Part shown: positions 22,276 to 30,326 of the stretch, one piece after another
Layout: each line of letters opens with the position of its first letter
Numbering within the stretch: the first letter of the stretch is position 1
Assembly (NCBI RefSeq): GCF_012912135.1
Contig: NZ_QMEB01000033.1
Coordinates: forward strand, 1 to 33,752
DNA length: 33,752 nt
Reading direction: 5' to 3'
Source of the DNA: Brasilonema bromeliae SPC951
Lineage (GTDB): Bacteria; Cyanobacteriota; Cyanobacteriia; Cyanobacteriales; Nostocaceae
Translations under genes and position numbers: made by a program
Notes under the pieces: generated by a model
The model's database searches: none
Seen by the model: the letters and a program-made list of their open reading frames with translations, nothing else
What the model was told of the DNA's origin: nothing

Positions 22276-23160
22276 ATGACTTTTTGCTATCGTTTACTCT
22301 TTCTCTGTATTAGCATAGTCACCAGCACCCTTGGGCTTATGCACAGTAGCCCATACTCTGTATTGGCGCAAACTTCTGTTACTGGTTGTCAAAGTTCAGC
22401 CCTTGAACGCTTCGGGCGACACAAAATTGCACCAGGAGAAACTGTGGAGAGTATAGCGCAGCGTTACGATCTCACACCAGCTACTATTATCGCCATGAAT
22501 CCGACCTTAAGAAACAATAAAGTTACTATTGGTCGCGAAATTCAAATCCCTCCCTACAATGGGATTGTTGTTGAAGTACCTCCTGGTCAAAACTGGCGAC
22601 AAATCGCAGCAAAATATAAAATCCGCCCTGATGTCTTATTTGAGGTGAATGGCTGTCAGAAAAATTCCAGATTTGTGTTTGTTCCAGAGGTAAAACGCTC
22701 ACCCAATCGTCCCATAACAGAGTCTGCTGCATCAAATTCTACTCCTACTAAGTTAGCTGGGAATCCGTTAGCGGAAGTCGCAACTGTGGCTTTACCTTAT
22801 GGCTGGCAGACTAATCCTACCGATGGTAAAGTTTTTTTTCATAGTGGTGTGGATTTGTTAGCAGCAAAAGGAACGTCTGTACAAGCGATAGGTGATGGGA
22901 CAGTCGCTTTTGCCAGTGAACAAGGGACTTATGGTAACTTAGTCATTATCAACCACAGTGGGGGATTGCAAAGCCGCTACGCCCATCTTGAAAATATCAA
23001 AGTCTCCGTTGGTCAACAAGTGAATAAAGGAGACATCGTCGGAACTGTGGGTACAACCGGAACACCTACCACAAACCAACCCCATCTCCATTTTGAAGTG
23101 CGTTCTAGCTCATCCCTAGGTTGGGCGGCTCAAGATCCTAGAGGATATTTACAGCAGTGA
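22276..23160 (+). CDS. LysM plus M23 family peptidase (murein hydrolase-like)
   Basis: 294 aa from ATG 22276 (the frame opens with TTG at 22255). A signal peptide of about 31 residues ends SVLA-QT. Two LysM-like segments follow (about 47-92 with GETVESIAQRYDLTPATI, and about 97-137 with GQNWRQIAAKYKI). The C-terminal LytM/M23 domain has FFHSGVDLLA (H189, D193), RYAHL and the PHLHFE motif (H270, H272), so the zinc site is intact. It acts in the periplasm on peptidoglycan, either as an endopeptidase or as an EnvC/NlpD-like activator. It is divergent from the HhoA-type protease. Confidence 0.85.
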   Translation: MTFCYRLLFLCISIVTSTLGLMHSSPYSVLAQTSVTGCQSSALERFGRHKIAPGETVESIAQRYDLTPATIIAMNPTLRNNKVTIGREIQIPPYNGIVVEVPPGQNWRQIAAKYKIRPDVLFEVNGCQKNSRFVFVPEVKRSPNRPITESAASNSTPTKLAGNPLAEVATVALPYGWQTNPTDGKVFFHSGVDLLAAKGTSVQAIGDGTVAFASEQGTYGNLVIINHSGGLQSRYAHLENIKVSVGQQVNKGDIVGTVGTTGTPTTNQPHLHFEVRSSSSLGWAAQDPRGYLQQ

Positions 23161-23199
23161 AACTCTTACTCTCTCGTTCCCTCGTTGTTCTCTCTCGTT

Positions 23200-23240
23200 C
23201 CCAGGCTCTGCCTGGGAATGCCCACCTTCAGGCAGAGCCT
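23200..23240. repeat. GC-rich double palindrome (CCCAGGC...GCCTGGG)
   Basis: CCCAGGC-TCT-GCCTGGG (23200-23216) is a perfect 7-bp hairpin. It overlaps a second inverted repeat, AGGCTCTGCCT (23203-23213) / AGGCAGAGCCT (23230-23240), 11 bp perfect. The two folds compete. It is preceded by CTCTCGTTCC repeats. It resembles a common cyanobacterial spacer repeat (CGTTCCCAG...CTGGGAATG) and may also end both converging transcripts. Confidence 0.65.
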
Positions 23241-23278
23241 CATATTCTCCGCTAAAATGTAGATAAAGTACTCAATAA

Positions 23279-24409
23279 TTATTCTTTAAACCAACTCAAA
23301 ATAGACTCAGTCGATTGAACTAAGTGCATCCCTGCTGCTGCAAATCTCTCAAATGCAGCATCTGCGGCTTCTGCATAATCCACTACACCAGGAACAACAA
23401 CAGGAGAAGTACAATCTTCCAGCAAATAAACTTTTTTCGCTAAACGAGAGTCTATCTGTTGAATTTCTGTTAATAAATCATCCACTGTCCAAGCAACACA
23501 GTGACTTTTGGCTTGTCCCGCAATAATCACAGCATCAAATTCTAACAATTCTTGAATCAAACGCGTATTCTTTTGTACAATCTGACGTTGATCAAAACTT
23601 TCCAAAACTTCTGGACGTAAAACAGAATAGTTTTCTGTTAAAGGATGATTACCTTTAATTTCAAATTGTGTCTGACTCTGACGAGCTATGCAGTGGAAAA
23701 ATACTGCCTCTTCCACAGCAGAAACTAATGCATGACCGATACCACCCAGCATAGAATGATAGGGCCATACAGTCAAAGGATATTTGCCATCTTGAGTCAG
23801 TTGCTTAACGTAGTGATAAGCGTGTTTTTCTAAAAATTCATAGTTATATCCAAGACTTGGGGAGCCAGTGCGTTGCGGAGCCAGTCCTGCAGGAGGGTTT
23901 CCCGACAGAGGGACCTGGCGTTGGGGTTCCCCCCGTTGTAGCACCTGGCGTGCAACTCTTGGGTTCACTTTCCAAACCCCTTTTTCAATATCTGCTGGTG
24001 TAATGCTGGTAGCAGAAGGAGTTGGGTGTTCACCAGCAGTATTAATCCAAAAAATGGGATGAAAAATTTGCATTGCTGTATGAGTATCCATAGTCGGGAT
24101 CATTTTGGTAATGACTCCCAAATTGCCATAGATAAACTCACACAACCGGATGTTATCATCTACCGCACCCGTTCCAGATTTCCCACCTACGAATAATTCA
24201 AATTCGGGAATGCAAAAGGTGTTTTGTACATCAATCAAAAGTAAACAAATGCGTGTTTTATCTTCGGAAGATGGTTTAATATTATATTTTTTTGCCCATT
24301 CTCTCGCTTCTTTTGCACGTTGTTGGTAAGGTACGCGCCAGACATAGCCGACTTCTTCAGGGTTGAAATGCGGAGGAATAGGTAGTTGGGTTTTTGTTGG
24401 GGTGTTCAT
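23279..24409 (-). CDS. Isochorismatase/nicotinamidase-like cysteine hydrolase with in-frame repeat insertion
   Basis: 376 aa alpha/beta hydrolase of the isochorismatase-like superfamily. [11 protein letters not shown] carries the catalytic Asp (D60), [25 protein letters not shown] is the central conserved block, and [16 protein letters not shown] carries the nucleophile Cys (C304). Substrate is unknown; nicotinamide-like amides are one option. Residues of about 155-186 ([12 protein letters not shown] ... TGSPSLG) are encoded by about 90 bp of palindromic repeat and split the region between VNPRVA and [17 protein letters not shown]. Relatives, as I remember them, have a short loop there. The frame is open throughout, so the protein is probably still made. 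It stands alone on the minus strand. Confidence 0.8.
   Translation of the reverse strand: MNTPTKTQLPIPPHFNPEEVGYVWRVPYQQRAKEAREWAKKYNIKPSSEDKTRICLLLIDVQNTFCIPEFELFVGGKSGTGAVDDNIRLCEFIYGNLGVITKMIPTMDTHTAMQIFHPIFWINTAGEHPTPSATSITPADIEKGVWKVNPRVARQVLQRGEPQRQVPLSGNPPAGLAPQRTGSPSLGYNYEFLEKHAYHYVKQLTQDGKYPLTVWPYHSMLGGIGHALVSAVEEAVFFHCIARQSQTQFEIKGNHPLTENYSVLRPEVLESFDQRQIVQKNTRLIQELLEFDAVIIAGQAKSHCVAWTVDDLLTEIQQIDSRLAKKVYLLEDCTSPVVVPGVVDYAEAADAAFERFAAAGMHLVQSTESILSWFKE
23864..23949 (-). repeat. 41-bp palindromic unit, copy C, carrying a nested second unit, inside a CDS
   Basis: Outer ends GCCAGTGC (23864-23871) and GCACCTGGC (23941-23949). Within it lies a complete smaller palindrome, GCCAGTCC (23880-23887) ... 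GGACCTGGC (23911-23919). Removing the inner block (about 46 bp) leaves about 40 bp that match copy A (10923-10963) almost base for base on the reverse strand. The whole insertion is in frame in the host gene. Confidence 0.75.
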
Positions 24410-24523
24410 AAGTTAAATTGCAACCTCTATCTAAACCTTAATAGAAAGCTTGCCATGTCTGGGCTACTTGGATAGGTTTGTGGTGGGTGGATGACTCTAT
24501 TTTAGTGACGGATTTTGTCGTTA

Positions 24524-25966
24524 TTAAAATCTATTGCCATTACTAGACTTTAACTTTTTATTCCTGACTCTGGTTTGCGGCAAATCTTTTTTATCCTTCT
24601 GAAAGTAGCAGATTTCGACGAGAGTGGGCCATATCTCTAAAGATGCCTGAAATTGACTGATAACGTCATCAACAATCCGAGAGACATTTTGCTGAAAGAA
24701 ATCGGGTTCAAACCCATAAAATACGCGCGATAGGTTGTCAGCAAAGAACTGGAGAGATTGTCTACGTTCTTCATTCTGAGTGGATATTGAAGCTTTGACC
24801 ACTTGATTATAGATGTCGCCGACTCTTTCCAAAATTTCCTCAGAGTCTTGTGAAGTTACTTCGCCGGAATAGTCAAACTTGATCGTAAGATCTTCAAGTT
24901 CATAAATACCGTTCTTGATCTTCTTTTTGAGTAAATTACATATCTCCTCATTGAAAATTTCACTTGCAATCGGATTACGCATATAGTTATTCCGAATATG
25001 GTTCTGTGCAGCATCTACGTGTGCAGCTACTATCCCTTCTTGCTGTATCCAAAGCCGATAGATGTAATCCTCGAACCTCAGTCGAGTCGGGAAAAAGGGT
25101 GGCAAACCAAACTGATTATCATACCCCGCGACCCCACAATCCATCCTCCAATTTTTGTTGGTAACAACTGGTCTGAAATTTACGAGAACATAAATATCAT
25201 TGAGTTCGTCTAGACTAATTTGGTTTTCATCATTCAGATACATGTGAATAAAATCGAGCGTATCAATATCGTGAGTTCCTGTCCGAAAAGTCTGGGCAAT
25301 TTTGACAACAGCACTATTAGAGACTTTGCTTCGTTGCAGGAAGAGAGAGTTTTCTTTGAAAAAACCTTTTGTTGTGTTGGTTTCTAATTCCATAGCTGTA
25401 TCTACAACTAGTTCTCCTTTCTCAAAGTTCTCCGGTATCATATTGACTTTCTGACCGAGAACATCCTCAAAACAGGTGAGTAAATCATAGGAACGATGGA
25501 CGAAACCATCCTGCTTGGACTTGAATAGTTTGCCTCGACAGATTTCATCTGCTAATAAAGATTCTGGGCTATTTTCGATTAATGCATCCGGTCTCATGTC
25601 ATCATCTGAACTCACCATTAAATGTCCAAGTGTGTACATTAGGGTAAAATTCCGATTTCCGCCATAACTGGGTCGAAACAGGTTTCTGACGAGTGACTCA
25701 AGTTTCTTATCGCGAAGTCTCTGGTTTAAGAAATTGATAAACTGTTCTTTCTCACGAGGACCGACATAAAATACGTCGTTGACCGTTTTAGTTTGCTCTA
25801 GGAGTTGATAGTATTTTTCATAGTTAGCAACACTTGAATCATCAAAAATAATGATTTTTGGAGCATGTCCGTTTACCCAGAAATTATCATCGTACTTTTC
25901 AATCGTTTCTGCTACATCTCTTAGTCGATAAGTCGGGATAACAAAGATTGTTTCTTTGGTTTTCAT
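24524..25966 (-). CDS. Unclassified GT-A-fold glycosyltransferase-like protein, 480 aa
   Basis: The N-terminal part looks like a nucleotide-sugar transferase: IFVIPTYRLRDVAETIEKY, then IIIFDDSS, then YGGNRNFTLMYTLGHLMVSSDDDMRPDALI with a triple Asp (about 121-123) at the metal-binding DXD position. The remaining 330 residues match nothing I know. They include WRMDCGVAGYDNQFGLPPFF and FEDYIYRLWIQQEG (acceptor-domain-like) and a long helical C-terminus ending in a basic tail. There is no signal peptide or membrane segment. ATG 25966 is preferred to TTG 26008, though no clear ribosome binding site precedes either. It is isolated, next to a 1.2-kb gene-free spacer, and reads like an accessory surface-glycan gene. 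Confidence 0.6.
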   Translation of the reverse strand: MKTKETIFVIPTYRLRDVAETIEKYDDNFWVNGHAPKIIIFDDSSVANYEKYYQLLEQTKTVNDVFYVGPREKEQFINFLNQRLRDKKLESLVRNLFRPSYGGNRNFTLMYTLGHLMVSSDDDMRPDALIENSPESLLADEICRGKLFKSKQDGFVHRSYDLLTCFEDVLGQKVNMIPENFEKGELVVDTAMELETNTTKGFFKENSLFLQRSKVSNSAVVKIAQTFRTGTHDIDTLDFIHMYLNDENQISLDELNDIYVLVNFRPVVTNKNWRMDCGVAGYDNQFGLPPFFPTRLRFEDYIYRLWIQQEGIVAAHVDAAQNHIRNNYMRNPIASEIFNEEICNLLKKKIKNGIYELEDLTIKFDYSGEVTSQDSEEILERVGDIYNQVVKASISTQNEERRQSLQFFADNLSRVFYGFEPDFFQQNVSRIVDDVISQFQASLEIWPTLVEICYFQKDKKDLPQTRVRNKKLKSSNGNRF

Positions 25967-26349
25967 AATGTGTTGAATTGTCTCGAAAAGTTCAAAACTA
26001 GAAAGCAAAATCGGGATGCTTTGATGTAAGATATCCGATAAATTAGGTCATGCTACAAAAGAGACTAAAACATGAAACGTCTGACTCTCATTTTTTGGAA
26101 ATCACAATAATTACAGAATTAGGAAAACGATGGTTGTCTCGCTAATTTATTGATTAATGTGCTACTTTCCGAAATGCACTTAGCATGAATGAAATTTAGG
26201 GCGATCGCGCATCATATAACTAACGCAAGAAATTCTCTCTCGGTTCTGCATTAGCCAGAGTTACCTGTTCTTTTCAAAAAAAACCAGGGGAAAACAGGAT
26301 TCAATCAGTAGAATCTTGGTCAAAGTAACGCTGCATAAACCGTAAAAAT

Positions 26350-26370
26350 TCAGAAGTCAGGAGTCAGAAC
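26350..26370. repeat. Heptamer array TCAGAAG/TCAGGAG/TCAGAAC
   Basis: Three units in 7-bp register in the ispG upstream spacer. Confidence 0.6.
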
Positions 26371-26442
26371 CCTTGTCAAATAAATAATTTCAACGATAGA
26401 TATTTTGTGGAAATCGTGACCCCAATAGCTGGAAGCTTTGTT

Positions 26443-26477
26443 CATTCTGAATTTTTGATTCTGGATTCTGAATCCTT
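26443..26477. repeat. Heptamer array CATTCTG/GATTCTG
   Basis: CATTCTG, AATTTTT, GATTCTG, GATTCTG, AATCCTT in 7-bp register; CATTCTG and TATTCTG units recur at 22131-22144. Confidence 0.65.
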
Positions 26478-26992
26478 AACAGAAACCCTATCCACACAAT
26501 TTGTAATTACAACTAATTTTGCCTTTCTCAAAGCCTGCTTATTAGACACAACAGAATTGTTTCATATTTTTATACTTCATACTAAGAATTATAGGATTCT
26601 TTCTAAGAGCTACAATATATCGCCAGTATAAATTGAGGTATAAACAAAAAGTATAGGGCGTTTAGAATTTTTTCAAACTACTTGAAAGCACAAATTCATC
26701 TACTATATTGCTACGTCCATACCTAGGGTTGTCTTGTTGTCAAGCTAGTTTCTACAGTCAATCAGGATGTCCCTTTCTTCAAATAATCATTGCAGCTTAC
26801 TGATAATTGCATCCACAGCGTCATCTGCTCTCATCATTATGTATATTTTGCAGCTACGGATATTCCTGATGAAATAGTGGTATATTACGGGGTCAATCAA
26901 ATCCCTGGCATCAACAATGGAATTCATAACAGATGTTGCTAGTTTACTTGGTTAAGTCATAGGCGCTGCTGATAACATCTATCGTTTAGAGG

Positions 26993-27013
26993 AATTTGAA
27001 ATTTGAAATTTTG
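26993..27013. repeat. Heptamer array AATTTGA
   Basis: AATTTGA x2 then AATTTTG, about 190 bp before the ispG start. Confidence 0.6.
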
Positions 27014-27203
27014 GATTTTAGATAATTCATTAGTCATTTTTACCTGTTTCCCAACTCTCCCTCCTCCCCCACTCATCCTCTCCCTTTTTTTCCTGCTCTT
27101 TTTTTCAACTTCATCGCTCAAATGAGCCTTTCATATGGCAATCTGGAAAACAGAATGTTTTCCAACTGGATATCTTTGCTACAAAAATTTTACTTAACAG
27201 GAT

Positions 27204-28430
27204 ATGCAAACCCTGCCTACGCTAACAACTTCCAACACTGTAAACCTTCAACCCACCTTTGACACCACGATCAAACGGCGCAAAACCCGTCCAGTCAAAG
27301 TTGGCGATGTCACCATTGGGGGTGGCTACCCTGTGGTGGTGCAGTCAATGATTAACGAAGACACCTTAGACATAAATGGTTCAGTTGCAGCAATTCGCCG
27401 TCTCCATGAAATCGGCTGCGAAATCGTTCGCGTTACTGTACCTAGTATGGCTCATGCCAAAGCTCTGGCAGAGATTAAACAAAAATTAATCAAAACATAC
27501 CAGGATGTGCCTATTGTGGCGGATGTACATCACAATGGTATGAAAATCGCCTTGGAAGTCGCCAAACATATAGAAAAAGTGCGGATTAATCCAGGGTTGT
27601 ACGTGTTTGAAAAGCCAAACCCTAATAGAACCGAATACACTAAGGCTGAATTTGACGAAATTGGCGAAAAAGTTCGTGAAACTTTGGCTCCATTAGTGAT
27701 TTCCTTACGCGATCAAGGCAAAGCTATGCGAATTGGGGTCAATCACGGTTCCCTTGGTGAAAGAATGTTGTTCACCTACGGCGATACGCCAGAAGGTATG
27801 GTGCAATCAGCAATAGAATTTCTTCGCATTTGTGAATCCTTAGATTACCACAACTTGGTTATTTCTATGAAAGCTTCACGAGTGCCAGTGATGATAGCCG
27901 CTTATCGCCTCATGGCACAGCGGATGGATGAACTGGGTATGGATTATCCTTTGCACTTGGGTGTTACCGAAGCAGGTGATGGCGAGTACGGACGGATTAA
28001 ATCCACCGCTGGTATTGCCACTTTATTAGCGGATGGCATTGGCGATACAATTCGTGTGTCACTAACGGAATCACCAGAGAAAGAAATTCCTGTATGTTAC
28101 AGTATTTTGCAAGCTTTGGGATTGCGGAAAACAATGGTGGAGTACGTCGCTTGTCCCTCTTGTGGACGTACATTGTTTAACCTAGAAGAAGTTCTGCACA
28201 AAGTCCGCGAAGCCACTAAACATCTTACCGGACTAGATATAGCAGTCATGGGGTGTATTGTCAATGGACCCGGAGAAATGGCTGATGCTGATTACGGTTA
28301 TGTTGGTAAAACGCCTGGATACATTTCTCTTTACCGTGGAAGAGAAGAAATTAAAAAAGTTCCAGAAGATAAAGGAGTGGAAGAATTGATCAACTTAATT
28401 AAGATAGATGGACGTTGGATAAATCCATAA
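27204..28430 (+). CDS. ispG: 4-hydroxy-3-methylbut-2-enyl diphosphate synthase
   Basis: 408 aa, the usual length for the two-domain bacterial/plastid enzyme. The TIM-barrel part runs from [22 protein letters not shown] through [22 protein letters not shown] and [12 protein letters not shown]. The C-terminal iron-sulfur domain has CPSCGR (C317, C320) and GCIVNGPGE (C351, with E358 the expected catalytic acid). It converts MEcPP to HMBPP with electrons from ferredoxin, the penultimate MEP-pathway step, in the cytosol. ATG 27204 follows AACAGGAT. It lies 150 bp before the processing protease gene on the same strand. Confidence 0.97.
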   Translation: MQTLPTLTTSNTVNLQPTFDTTIKRRKTRPVKVGDVTIGGGYPVVVQSMINEDTLDINGSVAAIRRLHEIGCEIVRVTVPSMAHAKALAEIKQKLIKTYQDVPIVADVHHNGMKIALEVAKHIEKVRINPGLYVFEKPNPNRTEYTKAEFDEIGEKVRETLAPLVISLRDQGKAMRIGVNHGSLGERMLFTYGDTPEGMVQSAIEFLRICESLDYHNLVISMKASRVPVMIAAYRLMAQRMDELGMDYPLHLGVTEAGDGEYGRIKSTAGIATLLADGIGDTIRVSLTESPEKEIPVCYSILQALGLRKTMVEYVACPSCGRTLFNLEEVLHKVREATKHLTGLDIAVMGCIVNGPGEMADADYGYVGKTPGYISLYRGREEIKKVPEDKGVEELINLIKIDGRWINP

Positions 28431-28503
28431 ATTTTTCGACAATTTTTGTACCGCCGACATAGGTAGTCGCCGGATGACAAAGCATTTTTATGAAATAAAA
28501 AAA

Positions 28504-28547
28504 TATGCTCAGTCTTTACAGCAAAACCCTGTGTTAGATTGAGCATA
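28504..28547 (+). terminator. Possible ispG 3' hairpin
   Basis: TATGCTCA (28504-28511) and TGAGCATA (28540-28547) are a perfect 8-bp inverted repeat with a 28-nt loop, between ispG and the protease gene. There is no T-run, so it may instead be a leader structure of the protease gene. Confidence 0.35.
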
Positions 28548-28584
28548 CTGATTATAAAATTTTGCGTCTTGCACAGCTGTCATT

Positions 28585-29871
28585 ATGGTAATTACAAGAA
28601 GTGGGCTTGTTTTGGGTGCTACAGCGGTGACACTGACAACAATCGCAGTCACTAGTCTGGGTATTCACTCACAAGGACAAGCTTTATTTAAAGAAAGTCC
28701 TAAGGAATTAATAGATGAAGTTTGGCAAGTTATTAACCGCCAATATGTAGATGGTACTTTTAATAAGTTAGATTGGCAGGCTGTTCGTCGTGAGTACCTG
28801 AACAAGCCCTACAGCGACAAGCAGCAGGCTTACAAGTCCATCCGCGAAATGCTGAAGAAGCTGGGTGATCCTTACACTCGGTTTATGGATCCAGAGGAGT
28901 TCAAAAACATGCAAGTGGATACCTCTGGAGAACTGACAGGTATTGGTATCCAAATTGGTTTAGATGAGAAAACCAAGAAGCTGACTGTAATTGCGCCCAT
29001 TGAGGATACACCTGCTGCAAAAGCTGGTGTCCTGGCAAAAGATATCATCACCAAAATCAACGGAAAAAGTACCGAGGGTATGGATACCAATCAGGCAGTA
29101 TCCTTAATCCGAGGTGAAGCAGGAACAACGGTCAACTTGACAGTTCTGCGGAGTGGTCAGGAAAAACAATTTAACATTGCAAGAGCTAAGATTGAAATTC
29201 ATCCAGTAGAGTACTCTCAAAAACAAACTCCAGCAGGCAATCTTGGTTATATTCGCTTGAAGCAGTTTAGCGCCAACGCTGGTAAAGAAATGCAACAAGC
29301 AATCAGAAATTTAGAGAGTAAGCAAGTCGCTGGTTATGTCCTGGATTTACGTAATAATCCTGGTGGCTTGCTTTTCTCTAGCGTCGAAATTGCGCGAATG
29401 TGGATAAACAATGGCACAATAGTCTCCACAAAAGACCGCTTGTCAGAAGTAGAACGAGAAGTGGCGAATGGACGTGCTTTGACAAACAAACCGCTCGTGG
29501 TAATAGTGGATAAAGGTTCAGCAAGTGCTAGTGAAATCCTCTCTGGAGCTTTGCAGGATAACAAGCGTGCTGTTATAGTCGGTAGTCAGACCTTTGGCAA
29601 AGGCTTAGTGCAATCAGTGCGTCCTCTGGACGATGGTTCAGGACTAGCGGTGACAATTGCGAAATACTACACTCCTAATAACCGAGATATTAATAAGCAT
29701 GGAATTGACCCAGATGTCAAGGTGGACTTGACGACTGCTCAGCGAGAACGGCTATGGCTTAAAGAGCGAGACAAAGTTGCCACCCTACAAGATCCCCAAT
29801 TTGCTAAAGCTGTAGAAGTGATAGGCAAAGAAATTGCACAAAAAACGAACAATAGGGCCGAAAAAAATTAA
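28585..29871 (+). CDS. Carboxyl-terminal processing protease (S41 family)
   Basis: 428 aa. The signal peptide or anchor is at residues 1-33. The PDZ domain is at about 108-195 (VDTSGELTGIGIQIG, AAKAGVLAKDIITKING). The S41 catalytic core has VDKGSASASEILSGAL (Ser at about 314) and QTFGKGLVQ (Lys339), 25 residues apart as expected for the Ser-Lys dyad. Cyanobacteria have CtpA, CtpB and CtpC; CtpA matures the D1 protein of photosystem II. The N-terminal start MVITRSGLVLGATAVTLTTIA fits my memory of the CtpC-type Nostoc sequences, but the paralogue is uncertain. It acts in the lumen or periplasm. Confidence 0.9.
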   Translation: MVITRSGLVLGATAVTLTTIAVTSLGIHSQGQALFKESPKELIDEVWQVINRQYVDGTFNKLDWQAVRREYLNKPYSDKQQAYKSIREMLKKLGDPYTRFMDPEEFKNMQVDTSGELTGIGIQIGLDEKTKKLTVIAPIEDTPAAKAGVLAKDIITKINGKSTEGMDTNQAVSLIRGEAGTTVNLTVLRSGQEKQFNIARAKIEIHPVEYSQKQTPAGNLGYIRLKQFSANAGKEMQQAIRNLESKQVAGYVLDLRNNPGGLLFSSVEIARMWINNGTIVSTKDRLSEVEREVANGRALTNKPLVVIVDKGSASASEILSGALQDNKRAVIVGSQTFGKGLVQSVRPLDDGSGLAVTIAKYYTPNNRDINKHGIDPDVKVDLTTAQRERLWLKERDKVATLQDPQFAKAVEVIGKEIAQKTNNRAEKN

Positions 29872-29877
29872 AAAATC

Positions 29878-29891
29878 AACACTCAAGAGTC
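29878..29891. repeat. Heptamers AACACTC-AAGAGTC after the protease gene
   Basis: The same two-unit pattern is found at 20664-20677. It begins 6 bp after the protease stop codon. Confidence 0.55.
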
Positions 29892-29916
29892 AAAAGATTT
29901 TTTTCGACTTTTGATT

Positions 29917-30105
29917 TCACACTGGTTGGCATTTACCAGACCTAATCAGTCCTACGCGGCGGGCAATAGCTTCTTCTTGGGAACTAAACGGCCCCCATTG
30001 CTCAATAATTTCTGGACTACTTTCCTCGGTTGCTTCGTCACTGGGGATTATTTCGCAATGACCAGCCGAATGCTTGACAATATACCAAGTTTGTGTATCA
30101 CTCAT
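29917..30105 (-). CDS. Small conserved-looking hypothetical protein, 62 aa
   Basis: From ATG 30105: MSDTQTWYIVKHSAGHCEI, an acidic middle (DEATEESSPE), then IIEQWGPFSSQEEAIARRVGLIRSGKCQPV. The pattern WYIVK ... WGPFSSxEEAIARRVGLIRxGKC fits short proteins I recall from cyanobacterial genomes with no assigned function. The open frame extends upstream to 30225, but that part is spacer-like and ends in ATTCAAA repeats. It is cytosolic, with no membrane segment. It converges with the protease gene. Confidence 0.6.
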   Translation of the reverse strand: MSDTQTWYIVKHSAGHCEIIPSDEATEESSPEIIEQWGPFSSQEEAIARRVGLIRSGKCQPV

Positions 30106-30212
30106 GAATTGATGTGAATATCGCCAGTTTAGTGTATATATGCCTAATGATACAAGCTTTTTGGCAGTAGGTCGTGTGAATCTCAATGAGGCGAGGTCAA
30201 CCCCTACGTTCC

Positions 30213-30240
30213 ATTCAAAATTCAAAATTCAAAATTCAAA
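30213..30240. repeat. Heptamer tandem repeat (ATTCAAA x4)
   Basis: Four exact copies of ATTCAAA between the small hypothetical gene and the GH31 gene, about 90 bp before the GH31 start. Confidence 0.85.
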
Positions 30241-30326
30241 AATAATTAATCAGTTTTAAACTCTTTGAATTTTGGATTTCAGTTGAATTTGAGTGAATCG
30301 AGGGCTATTGTCTTTCAATCAGGATT

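Larger units (their letters stand above)
25967..27203. other. 1.2-kb gene-free spacer upstream of ispG
   Basis: No supported gene. ORFs at 26407-26631 (74 codons) and 26767-26877 (36 codons, hydrophobic) lack ribosome binding sites and overlap repeats. It contains a HIP1 site at about 26201, three heptamer arrays (26350-26370, 26443-26477, 26993-27013) and a pyrimidine-rich run (27045-27105). Confidence 0.6.

Noticed and set aside
26407-26631. 74-codon ORF in the spacer before ispG
   Set aside because: It spans a GATTCTG heptamer array and lacks a ribosome binding site.
26767-26877. 36-codon hydrophobic ORF (MSLSSNNHCSLLIIAST...)
   Set aside because: AGG directly abuts the ATG, too close to act as a Shine-Dalgarno site, and hydrophobic ORFs of this size arise by chance.
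30106-30225. 40-residue upstream extension of the small protein at 29917-30105
   Set aside because: It runs through spacer up to ATTCAAA repeats. The internal MSDTQTWYIVK start fits the conserved-looking part.
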